From Bacillota bacterium (lineage in GTDB: Bacteria; Bacillota; Clostridia; Christensenellales; Aristaeellaceae): a stretch of 12,501 bases of DNA. Where the stretch lies: positions 1-12,501 of the forward strand of contig WRGP01000207.1 in the NCBI GenBank assembly GCA_009787135.1, given 5' to 3'. Below the pieces are notes generated by a model that had not been told where the DNA came from, ran no database searches, and was given only the letters and a program-made list of their open reading frames with translations. The translations under genes and the position numbers were made by a program. Every line of letters starts with the position of its first letter. Position 1 is the first letter of the stretch. Positions 1-6,396 of this stretch are shown piece after piece.

Positions 1-1
1 G

Positions 2-109
2 GAGGGCATGGCCATGGAGGAGCGGCTGGCGCGGGTCGCGTACCTGTCTGACGACCGCCATATCCGGCAGAAGTTTGTGCGGGGAAGGGCGATTTTTGCA
101 AACGCGTGA
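2..109 (+). CDS. 3' end of amidohydrolase, probably guanine deaminase (partial)
   Basis: Only the last 35 codons are in the window; the frame is open from the left edge to a TGA at 107-109. The visible C-terminus contains YLSDDRHIRQKFVRGRAIF. This resembles the closing strand of the composite beta-sandwich in amidohydrolases of the guanine deaminase/chlorohydrolase group, where a 'GDDRxI..xYVxGxxv' type ending is common. Guanine deaminase hydrolyses guanine to xanthine and ammonia in the cytoplasm. The next gene downstream is xanthine dehydrogenase, so the product would be the substrate of the next enzyme, which supports the call. The catalytic metal ligands lie outside the window. SsnA-like or other aminohydrolases of purine degradation clusters are alternatives. 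The amidohydrolase superfamily is fairly likely; guanine deaminase specifically is an inference from the ending and the context. Confidence 0.6.
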   Translation, partial: EGMAMEERLARVAYLSDDRHIRQKFVRGRAIFANA

Positions 110-123
110 ACCGCGTTTGGAGA

Positions 124-145
124 GCGCACCAGGGCTTTCGTGCGC
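124..145 (+). other. small intercistronic stem-loop before xdhA
   Basis: Six-base perfect stem GCGCAC/GTGCGC with a 10-base loop, in the 74-bp gap between the amidohydrolase stop and the xdhA start. No T-run follows, so it is not a classical terminator. It may be a transcript-processing or stability element, or chance in GC-rich DNA. Confidence 0.35.
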
Positions 146-183
146 CTGTCTTGGGTGGCTCTACGGGAGGAGGTGTGGCCGCT

Positions 184-2469
184 ATGGCCGTTGGAAAGAG
201 TGTAGGCAGGGTGGACGCGTATGAGAAGGTGACGGGCCGCGCCCTGTACACGGAGGACATGGCGCCGCAGGGCGCGCTGGTCGCCAGGGTGGTGCGGGCT
301 ACCATTGCCAACGGGCGGGTAAAGGGGTTTGACCTTGCGGCCGCGCTTGGGGTGCCGGGCGTGGTGAAGATCGTGACCTGCTTTGACGTGCCCGAGATCG
401 ACTTTCCGACAGCCGGGCATCCGTGGTCAACCGACACGGGTCATCAGGATATCGCGGACCGCAGGCTTCTCAACCGGCGCGTGCGCGTGTATGGGGACGA
501 CATCGCGGCCATCATCGCGGAGGACATGGTGGCGGCAAGCCGCGCGGCGCGGCTGATACGGGTTGAATACGAGGAATACCCGCCCTTCACGGCCATTGAG
601 CAGGCGCTGGACGAGCACGTGACTCGCCTGCATGACTTCGCCCCGGGCAATGTGCTCAAGGCCACGGAGTACCGTTTTGGCGAGGGGACGTTTGAGGCGG
701 CGTGCGAGGGCAGCGTCGTTTTGACCAAGGACTATCGTGTTCAGACCGTGCAGCATTGCCATTTGGAGCTGCCCGTATCCTTCGCGTATATGGAAAAGGG
801 CCGGGTGGTGGTGGTTAGCTCCACGCAGATCCCGCATATCGTCCGGCGGGTGGTGGGGCAGGCCCTGGGCATCCCATGGGGCAAGGTGCGCGTGATCAAG
901 CCGTATATCGGCGGCGGTTTTGGCAACAAACAAGACGTGCTGTACGAGCCGCTCAACGCCTTTCTCACCATGCGGGTGGGCGGCAGGCCGGTCAGGCTGG
1001 AACTCACGCGCGAGGAGACCATGGCGTCAACGCGCGTGCGCCATGCCATGAACCTGACGATCGCCTCCGCCGCGAGGCCGGACGGAAAGCTTGTGGGCAG
1101 AAAGCTTGTGGGGTATTCAAACCAAGGCGGGTACGCGTCGCATGGGCACGCGATCATCTCGAACACGGCCAGCGGGTTTCGTCATCTGTACGAGTCGCAG
1201 GTCATAGAGGCCCGGGTTTCGACCGTTTATACGAACATCGCCGCCGGCGGCGCGATGCGCGGGTATGGCATCCCGCAGATCATCTTCGCGCTGGAATCGC
1301 ATATGGACGACCTGGCGCTTCGGCTTCACATGGACCCGCTCGCGCTTCGGCGCATGAATGCCATGAGGCCAGGCTATCGGGACCCCGGGACGGGCATCAC
1401 CGCGTTGTCCAGCGGCCTGATGGCGTGCCTCGACAAGGGGGAGCGGCATATCCGCTGGGCCGAGAAGCGAAAGGCCTACGCGAACCAGACGGGCGATGTC
1501 CGCCGGGGCGTGGGCATGGCCATGTTCAGCTACAAGACGGGCGTGCATCCCATCTCGCTGGAGATGGCCTCCTGCCGGATGCTCCTCAATGAGGACGGCT
1601 CCATGCAATTGCAGGTGGGCGCCACGGAAATCGGCCAGGGCGCGGACACGGTGCTGACGCAGATGGCGGCGGAGAGCACGGGCATCCCCATGGAACAGGT
1701 GCATATTGTCTCCGTTCAGGATACGGACGTGTCCCCGTTCGACTTTGGCGCGTATGCCTCGCGGCAGACGTATGTAACGGGGATGGCCGTCAAGCGGACG
1801 GGCGCGATATTTCGGCAAAAGATACTGTCCTACGCGGCGAAGATGCTGGACTGCCCGGCGGAGAAGTTATCGCTTGCGGACGGACGGGTGCTGGACGCGG
1901 ACGGAAATGTGCTGCTGCCGCTGGAAGCCCTGGCCACGGAGGCGGTGTATAGCCTCAAGCACGCCGCCACGCACATTACGGCGGAAGCGTCCTATCAATG
2001 CGAGGACAATACCTTTTCCTTTGGCTGCTGCTTCGCGGAGATTGAGGTGGACATCCCCGTGGGCAAGCTGCGGGTGGTGGACATCATCAATGTGCATGAC
2101 AGCGGCGTGCTGATCAACCCAAAGCTGGCCGAGGCGCAGGTGCATGGCGGCATGAGCATGGGGCTGGGGTACGGCCTGTCGGAACAGCTGCTCTATAGCG
2201 AAAAGGGCATGCCTTTGAACGACAACCTGCTGGATTATAAACTGCCGACAGCCATGGATACGCCGGAGCTTACCGTCTCGTTTGTGGAAACGGTGGATCC
2301 GACCGGCCCTTTTGGGAACAAGGCGCTGGGCGAGCCGCCCGCGATTCCCGTAGCGCCGGCGGTCCGCAACGCGCTCCTGCACGCCACGGGCGTGGCGGTG
2401 GATTCGCTGCCGCTGACGCCTCAGAAGCTGGTGGAGCATTTTATGGATGCCGGATTGATTGATCCGTGA
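184..2469 (+). CDS. xdhA: xanthine dehydrogenase, molybdenum-binding subunit XdhA
   Basis: Large subunit of a three-subunit molybdenum hydroxylase that oxidises hypoxanthine/xanthine towards urate in the cytoplasm; it holds the molybdopterin cofactor. The 761-residue product matches Escherichia coli XdhA (about 752 residues) end to end as far as I can recall that sequence. Shared segments include QHCHLE, STQIPHIVRRVVGQAL, GGGFGNKQD (residues 243-251), AMRGYG (Arg359), ATEIGQGADTV and LGEPPAIPVAPA. Glu717 in GEPP is the expected catalytic base. I chose ATG 184 because GGGAGGAGGT ends 10 bases upstream and the protein then opens with the usual VGKSVGRVDAYEKVTGRA. The frame stays open back to a GTG at 106 that overlaps the upstream stop, but that stretch has no family similarity. 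xdhB and xdhC follow on the same strand. The TGA stop lies inside the first hairpin of the downstream array. No frameshift or missing motif seen. Confidence 0.96.
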   Translation: MAVGKSVGRVDAYEKVTGRALYTEDMAPQGALVARVVRATIANGRVKGFDLAAALGVPGVVKIVTCFDVPEIDFPTAGHPWSTDTGHQDIADRRLLNRRVRVYGDDIAAIIAEDMVAASRAARLIRVEYEEYPPFTAIEQALDEHVTRLHDFAPGNVLKATEYRFGEGTFEAACEGSVVLTKDYRVQTVQHCHLELPVSFAYMEKGRVVVVSSTQIPHIVRRVVGQALGIPWGKVRVIKPYIGGGFGNKQDVLYEPLNAFLTMRVGGRPVRLELTREETMASTRVRHAMNLTIASAARPDGKLVGRKLVGYSNQGGYASHGHAIISNTASGFRHLYESQVIEARVSTVYTNIAAGGAMRGYGIPQIIFALESHMDDLALRLHMDPLALRRMNAMRPGYRDPGTGITALSSGLMACLDKGERHIRWAEKRKAYANQTGDVRRGVGMAMFSYKTGVHPISLEMASCRMLLNEDGSMQLQVGATEIGQGADTVLTQMAAESTGIPMEQVHIVSVQDTDVSPFDFGAYASRQTYVTGMAVKRTGAIFRQKILSYAAKMLDCPAEKLSLADGRVLDADGNVLLPLEALATEAVYSLKHAATHITAEASYQCEDNTFSFGCCFAEIEVDIPVGKLRVVDIINVHDSGVLINPKLAEAQVHGGMSMGLGYGLSEQLLYSEKGMPLNDNLLDYKLPTAMDTPELTVSFVETVDPTGPFGNKALGEPPAIPVAPAVRNALLHATGVAVDSLPLTPQKLVEHFMDAGLIDP

Positions 2470-2646
2470 AAATCTGAGGATTTTCACGGGGAGGAGGGGC
2501 GTCATCTTCTGAAAATCTGCGGATTTTCCGGGCGGAGATGACGCGAGGCAGAAAATCCCGGAGGGATTTTCGTCCGTTCGGCGGCGGAGCCGTCGATGCC
2601 GGATTGGGCTCAAGGGGCTGCGGCCCCTTGAGAATCCCCTTTGGGG
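2464..2646 (+). repeat. array of stem-loops between xdhA and xdhB with repeated GAAAATC/GATTTTC arms
   Basis: The 195-bp gap between xdhA and the xdhB start is almost entirely palindromic. (a) 2464-2489: 11-bp perfect stem CCGTGAAAATC/GATTTTCACGG, loop TGAG; it includes the xdhA stop codon. (b) 2500-2543: outer 8-bp stem CGTCATCT/AGATGACG around an inner 7-bp stem GAAAATC/GATTTTC (2511-2528) with loop TGCG. (c) 2551-2571: 9-bp stem GAAAATCCC/GGGATTTTC, loop GGA. (d) 2582-2592: CGGC/GCCG. (e) 2610-2631: 9-bp stem TCAAGGGGC/GCCCCTTGA, loop TGCG. (f) 2636-2646: CCCC/GGGG. The GAAAATC/GATTTTC arms occur three times. No T-run follows any of them, so these do not look like intrinsic terminators. 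They could be a dispersed palindromic repeat cluster of REP type, or mRNA stability/processing elements that set subunit ratios. Confidence 0.8.
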
Positions 2647-2664
2647 TTGATAGGAGGGTTGCTT

Positions 2665-3549
2665 TTGTACGATATCGGGAAGATTCATCTGGCGCGCAGC
2701 GTGCGGGACGCCATTGCCGCGCTGTCCGCCGACCCGGGCGCCCATGTCGTCTGCGGGGGCAGCGACGTGCTGATCAAGATCCGCGAGGGGAAGCTGGCGG
2801 GCTGCTCGCTGGTGAGCATCAACGGCCTCAAAGAGCTCGCGGGCGTTGCGCTGGAGGAGGATGGGACAATCGTGATCGGACCGGCCACGACGTTTGCCGA
2901 CGTAACGCGCAGCCCGATCATCGCCAGGCACGCGCCCGCCCTGGGCGGCGCGGTGGATCAGGCCGGCGGGCCGCAGCTGCGCAACGTGGGCACGATCGGC
3001 GGCAACCTCTGCAACGGCGCGACGAGCGCCGACAGCGCCGCGACGCTCCTGACGCTGAACGCGCGGCTTACCATCACCGGGCCGGACGGGCGTCGGGAAA
3101 CGGCGCTGGAAGCGTTTTACGAAGGGCCGGGCCGGGTGCGGCTCGCGCATGGGGAACTGCTCACGGCCATCCGCATTGAGCGGCGGGATTATGAGGGGTT
3201 CGGCGGGCACTACATCAAGTACGCGCAGAGAAACGCCATGGATATCGCCACGCTGGGCTGCGCCGTGCATGTGAGGCTCAGCGAGGACAAGCGCGCCGTG
3301 GAACAATACAGGCTGGCCTTTGGTGTGGCCGCGCCAACGCCCGTGCGCTGCCGCGGGGTGGAAGCGCGCGTAAACGGGCGTCCGCTGACGGAAAAGACGC
3401 TGGAGCGGATTGGCGAATGGGCGCTGGAGGAAGTCACGCCCCGGACAAGCTGGCGGGCCTCCAGGGAATTTCGCGTGCAACTGGTAAAAACCCTCAGCCG
3501 CCGTGCGACGGAGCGGGCCATTTTGAACGCGGGAGGCGCGGCGATATGA
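2665..3549 (+). CDS. xdhB: xanthine dehydrogenase, FAD-binding subunit XdhB
   Basis: Middle subunit of the XdhABC complex; it carries FAD and passes electrons from the iron-sulphur subunit to the acceptor. The product is 294 residues, against about 292 in E. coli XdhB. Typical features are the FAD-binding loop CGGSDVLI (residues 30-37), the second flavin motif TIGGN (110-114) followed by LCNGATSADSA, the segment YAQRNAMDIATLGCA, and the C-terminal stretch PRTSWRASREFR. The TTG at 2665 is chosen as start because GGAGGG (2653-2658) lies 6 bases upstream and the protein then begins MYDIGKIHLA, like its relatives. An in-frame TTG at 2641 precedes this Shine-Dalgarno site and is unlikely. The stop overlaps the xdhC start as ATGA, pointing to translational coupling with xdhC. 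Translation is not directly coupled to xdhA because of the hairpin-filled gap. Confidence 0.95.
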   Translation: MYDIGKIHLARSVRDAIAALSADPGAHVVCGGSDVLIKIREGKLAGCSLVSINGLKELAGVALEEDGTIVIGPATTFADVTRSPIIARHAPALGGAVDQAGGPQLRNVGTIGGNLCNGATSADSAATLLTLNARLTITGPDGRRETALEAFYEGPGRVRLAHGELLTAIRIERRDYEGFGGHYIKYAQRNAMDIATLGCAVHVRLSEDKRAVEQYRLAFGVAAPTPVRCRGVEARVNGRPLTEKTLERIGEWALEEVTPRTSWRASREFRVQLVKTLSRRATERAILNAGGAAI

Positions 3550-4028
3550 AGATCATCCGGGTGAACGTAAACGGCAGGGATATGGAAGTCGCGGTGGACG
3601 AGCGGGAATCGCTGGCCGACACGCTGCGGGAGCGCCTTCGGCTCACGAGCGTCAAGAAGGGCTGCGAAGTCGGCGAGTGCGGCGCGTGCACGGTGCTGGT
3701 GGATGGCAGGGCCATTGACAGCTGCATCTACTTGGCCGTATGGGCGGAGGGCAGGCGCGTGCTGACGGTGGAAGGCATCACCGGGCCCGGCGGGGAACTT
3801 TCACCCATTCAGCAGGCATTTGTGGAGGAGGCGGCCATACAGTGTGGCTTTTGCACGCCGGGCCTGATCATGACAGCGGTGGAGATTGTCGGCACGGGCA
3901 GGCGCTATACGCGCGACGAGCTGCGAAAGCTTATCGCGGGGCACTTGTGCCGCTGCACGGGGTATCAGAATATCTTGAATGCCATGGAGCGGGTGGCCGG
4001 CGTGGCGCAGAGAGTTGGGGGGGAGTAG
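3546..4028 (+). CDS. xdhC: xanthine dehydrogenase, [2Fe-2S] subunit XdhC
   Basis: Small subunit (160 residues; E. coli XdhC about 159) that relays electrons from the molybdenum centre to FAD through two [2Fe-2S] clusters. The N-terminal plant-ferredoxin-type cluster is bound by Cys40, Cys45, Cys48 and Cys60 (CEVGECGAC, then IDSC). The C-terminal four-helix domain binds the second cluster through Cys100, Cys103, Cys135 and Cys137 (QCGFCTPG and LCRCTGYQ). All eight ligands are present. The start is the ATG at 3546, which overlaps the xdhB stop (ATGA); GGGAGG (3530-3535) lies 10 bases upstream. It is the last gene of the operon; the convergent MFS gene ends 92 bp further on. This is the structural iron-sulphur subunit, not the XdhC/CoxI-type cofactor-insertion protein of other bacteria that shares the name. 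Confidence 0.96.
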   Translation: MKIIRVNVNGRDMEVAVDERESLADTLRERLRLTSVKKGCEVGECGACTVLVDGRAIDSCIYLAVWAEGRRVLTVEGITGPGGELSPIQQAFVEEAAIQCGFCTPGLIMTAVEIVGTGRRYTRDELRKLIAGHLCRCTGYQNILNAMERVAGVAQRVGGE

Positions 4029-4049
4029 GGCAAAATGGCGTCAGATGCC

Positions 4050-4085
4050 TGTGGCAAAGCAGGCACTTTTCGCTGCTTTGCCACA
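4050..4085. terminator. bidirectional stem-loop between convergent operons
   Basis: Perfect 13-bp inverted repeat TGTGGCAAAGCAG/CTGCTTTGCCACA with a 10-base loop. It sits between the xdhC stop (4028) and the stop of the convergent MFS gene (4121), where a shared terminator is expected. Neither side has a proper U-run: the + strand continues GATGAAAAAG and the - strand GGCATCTG. Termination may therefore be partial, or the element may mainly protect 3' ends. Confidence 0.6.
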
Positions 4086-4120
4086 GATGAAAAAGCGGCC
4101 GTCTTGAACCGTTTCCTTCC

Positions 4121-5359
4121 CTAATCGCCCAGCCCCGCCAGCACTTCGGCCGCGTCGGTGGAATCGGGTTCTTCCTCCCCGTGGCGCACGAACATCAGGC
4201 ACGCAAACGCGATGGCGAACGCGACGCACGCGTATAGAAACAATACCCTGTAATGGCCTACGAGATCCCGTATAAAGCCGAACAGCACAGGCGAAATAAT
4301 CTGCGAGCCAAAGGAGAAGAAGTAATAATAGCCGACAAACGTGCCCACCTTCTCCTCGCCCGAGAGCCGTACCACCATGGGCAGGGAGTTAATGTTTACG
4401 CAGGCCCAAAATAACCCGCCGGCAAACAGGCAGACGCGCGTAATCCAAATATTGGAAACAAAGACTAAAGGAATAAACAGCACGGTGATGCCGATCAGCC
4501 CGATCAGGATTGTTCTGCGCCGCCCAATTTTCGCGCCGATAAAACCGGCGGGAACGGCAAAAACCAGAAACGTGAGCGAAAAAATGGCAAGCGTCATGGC
4601 GGCGGACCCGCTGTCCATGCCCAGGGTGTTGGTGGCGTAAAGCGTGAAAAAGGTTTCAACCGCGTTATAGCCGGTAAACCAGAAGAATACGCCAAACAAA
4701 ATCAAAAGGAGGCTCTTTTTCTCGCCTTTTGTGAGCGGTACGGCGGATTTTTTCGCCTGCTGATCCGGCTCGTAGGCTTGCTTTGGCTCGCGCACGAACA
4801 ATGCCAGAACGGCCAGCGCCACAAGCATGAGGACGGCGCTCATCAGGAAGGGGAGTGGAAACCCTCCCAATTTGAACAGAAACCCGCCGCCCGCGAATGC
4901 CAGCAGGCTGCCCACGCCGCCCATGAGGTTGACGATGCCGTTTGCCTGGCTCCGCAGCGGGCCCGGGGTAACGTCAGGCATGAGAGCGACCACGGGAGAG
5001 CGCCACGCGGACATCACAAAGGTAAACACGACGAGGACCGCCATCAGCGACCACACACTGCCCATCGCCGGGATCAGCGCGAACGCCACGGCGCAGATGG
5101 GGATGCCGGCAAAAATATACGGCATGCGCCGGCCAAAGCGCGTGCGCGTGTTGTCGCTCCATTTGCCAAACAGCGGCTGAAAGACGATTCCGAAGATGTT
5201 ATCGAAAGTCATGATAAAGCCTATCAGCGTGGTGCTTTTGAAAAACCCCTCCAGAATCTGCGGCACAAAGGAGTTATAAATGCTCCACGCGATGGACGAC
5301 GCAAAAAAACCGAATGACAATAGGAGCGTCTTTTTAATATCCAGCTTGTTTTCCGCCAT
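4121..5359 (-). CDS. MFS transporter, SLC45/glycoside-symporter-like
   Basis: Integral membrane transporter of the major facilitator superfamily, 412 residues with about 12 hydrophobic segments in two halves joined by a charged loop near residues 190-215. The loop after the second helix carries the signature GKWSDNTRTRFGRR (residues 65-78), preceded by DNIFGIVFQPLF. This form is typical of sucrose/SLC45-like and glycoside-cation symporter branches. A second, weaker copy of the motif, GAKIGRRR, is near residues 275-282. The C-terminal tail is acidic and short. The start codon follows GAGGAGGAG by 8 bases. The gene begins 13 bp after the phosphodiesterase gene ends, so the two are almost surely co-transcribed. 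The substrate cannot be read from sequence; a sugar, polyol or a product of phosphodiester breakdown is a reasonable inference from family and neighbour. Confidence 0.88.
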   Translation of the reverse strand: MAENKLDIKKTLLLSFGFFASSIAWSIYNSFVPQILEGFFKSTTLIGFIMTFDNIFGIVFQPLFGKWSDNTRTRFGRRMPYIFAGIPICAVAFALIPAMGSVWSLMAVLVVFTFVMSAWRSPVVALMPDVTPGPLRSQANGIVNLMGGVGSLLAFAGGGFLFKLGGFPLPFLMSAVLMLVALAVLALFVREPKQAYEPDQQAKKSAVPLTKGEKKSLLLILFGVFFWFTGYNAVETFFTLYATNTLGMDSGSAAMTLAIFSLTFLVFAVPAGFIGAKIGRRRTILIGLIGITVLFIPLVFVSNIWITRVCLFAGGLFWACVNINSLPMVVRLSGEEKVGTFVGYYYFFSFGSQIISPVLFGFIRDLVGHYRVLFLYACVAFAIAFACLMFVRHGEEEPDSTDAAEVLAGLGD

Positions 5360-5372
5360 ATTCGTCTCCTCC

Positions 5373-6116
5373 TCACATCACGCCGTCGCGGCAGGCGACG
5401 GCAATATCGGGCTTGTTTGTGATGACCGCGTCCACGCCGCATTGGATCATACGGTGTATGGCCGTTGGATCGTCCACCGTCCATACGTTGACCATGACGC
5501 CGTTTGCGTGGCAGCGGGCCACGGTGTCGGGCAGCGTCGCTATGGCAAAATAATGCGGATGGATCGCGCTTGCGGATACATGCCTCGCGTAAACCCATGG
5601 ATCAACCATGCCAAACTGGTACAAAAGCCCGATTTTCGCGTTCGGGTTCAGGTTTTTGATTTCCAGCAGGGAGTAATGGTTAAACGAGGAGTATAGAACG
5701 CGTTCCTCCATCGCGTATTCGCGCGCGAGTTGAACCAGCTTTTGCGCAAGCCCGGGATAGAAAAGCTCGGTGGTTTTCATCTCGATGTTTACTGTCATGG
5801 ACGTGTCTTTGATCAGGGCGAAAACTTCCGCGAGCGTGGGCATGCGGCACGCGGGCTGATCGGGGAAAAGCTTGCCGAAATTCAGCGACCGAAGGGCTTC
5901 CAGCGTGTGATCATGGATAAGCCCCGTCCCGTTTGAGACGCGCTCAAGCCGCTCGTCATGCGCGACGACGACTTGACCGTCTTTTGAAAGGTGGACATCC
6001 AGCTCAAGGCCGTCGGCCTTTTGCGCTATGGCCAGCGAAAATGCCTCGAGCGTGTTTTCCGGGCGATAAGCCGATGCTCCGCGATGTGCTTGGATTTTTG
6101 TTTTTACTTTTTCCAC
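5373..6116 (-). CDS. glycerophosphodiester phosphodiesterase (GDPD family)
   Basis: Hydrolyses glycerophosphodiesters to sn-glycerol 3-phosphate and an alcohol on a TIM-barrel scaffold with a divalent metal. The 247-residue protein has the family motifs in order: AHRG (His11, Arg12), PENT (residues 19-22), ELDVHLSKDG (Glu38, Asp40 as metal ligands), VVAHD (His53 as general acid/base), NIEMK (Glu112, Lys114), and a C-terminal NVWTVDD with GVDAVITNKPD. All expected catalytic and metal residues are present. There is no signal peptide, so it should act in the cytoplasm, like UgpQ rather than periplasmic GlpQ. The start is a GTG (6116-6114 on the complement) preceded by GGGGG at 7 bases, a modest ribosome site. 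A strong promoter lies about 30 bp upstream. The MFS gene follows 13 bp after the stop; the phosphodiesterase may process what that transporter imports. Confidence 0.93.
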   Translation of the reverse strand: MEKVKTKIQAHRGASAYRPENTLEAFSLAIAQKADGLELDVHLSKDGQVVVAHDERLERVSNGTGLIHDHTLEALRSLNFGKLFPDQPACRMPTLAEVFALIKDTSMTVNIEMKTTELFYPGLAQKLVQLAREYAMEERVLYSSFNHYSLLEIKNLNPNAKIGLLYQFGMVDPWVYARHVSASAIHPHYFAIATLPDTVARCHANGVMVNVWTVDDPTAIHRMIQCGVDAVITNKPDIAVACRDGVM

Positions 6117-6147
6117 AGGCTTTCCCCCTATACCCTATTTTGCATAA

Positions 6148-6175
6148 ATTATAATATAAAAATTGGAAATATCAA
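6148..6175 (-). promoter_or_regulatory. sigma-A-type promoter for the phosphodiesterase-MFS operon
   Basis: On the - strand: TTGATA (6175-6170), a 16-base spacer, and a perfect TATAAT (6153-6148), in a locally AT-rich stretch of otherwise GC-rich DNA. The predicted transcript start is near 6141, about 25 bases before the GTG start. No operator or other dyad is evident around it. Confidence 0.75.
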
Positions 6176-6234
6176 GCGAAAGTTTTGTTGTTTGGGGAGG
6201 GATAAAGCCTTGCAAACTGTCGGCCGAACGCCTG

Positions 6235-6384
6235 TCAATTGAATGAATCCGAATCCTTCCCCTGAGCCATCAATAGCTTCAGCGCGCCATAGAACACCGT
6301 AAGCACCGCGAACACACCCGCAATGCCGATGCCCATTGCCCTTGCGGCCTCGCGCAGCATGCCCCAAACGTCATTTGCCGGCAT
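6235..6384 (-). CDS. small single-span membrane protein, probable gamma subunit of Na+-pump decarboxylase
   Basis: A 49-residue ORF immediately after the beta-subunit gene. An AGGAGG that overlaps the beta stop codon lies 8 bases before the ATG. The protein has a short polar N-terminus (MPANDVWGMLREA), one hydrophobic segment (AMGIGIAGVFAVLTVFYGALKLL, residues 16-38, written here with a gap at 'GVFAV LTVF') and a short tail with charged and polar residues (QGKDSDSFN). Size, one membrane span with the 'GxGxxxVFxxLxxxY' look, and position fit OadG/MmdD-type gamma subunits, which hold the membrane beta subunit and the carboxyltransferase together. It is shorter than many family members (about 60-100 residues) and lacks the proline/alanine-rich C-terminal extension. 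The ribosome site and the context make it a real gene; the gamma role is inference. No convincing terminator follows before the next promoter. Confidence 0.72.
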   Translation of the reverse strand: MPANDVWGMLREAARAMGIGIAGVFAVLTVFYGALKLLMAQGKDSDSFN

Positions 6385-6396
6385 ATGTTTTTCCTC

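Noticed and set aside
106..183. N-terminal extension of XdhA from GTG 106
   Set aside because: It would overlap the upstream stop and add 26 residues without family similarity, whereas ATG 184 has a strong ribosome site.
876..1592. 238-codon frame on the + strand within xdhA
   Set aside because: Out-of-frame shadow of xdhA; no ribosome site and low-complexity Arg-rich translation.
2470..2664. CRISPR-like array in the xdhA-xdhB gap
   Set aside because: The repeated arms are palindromic and unevenly spaced, with no uniform repeat/spacer units and no cas genes in the window.
1867..3480. 537-codon open frame on the - strand across xdhA and xdhB
   Set aside because: It runs antisense through two genes with full family matches. 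The translation is rich in Arg, His, Pro and Gln with no recognisable domain, as expected for a shadow frame in GC-rich DNA.
6176..6234. Intrinsic terminator after the gamma-like gene
   Set aside because: Only a short TCGGCCGA palindrome is present, with no stable stem followed by a U-run; readthrough into the phosphodiesterase operon is possible.
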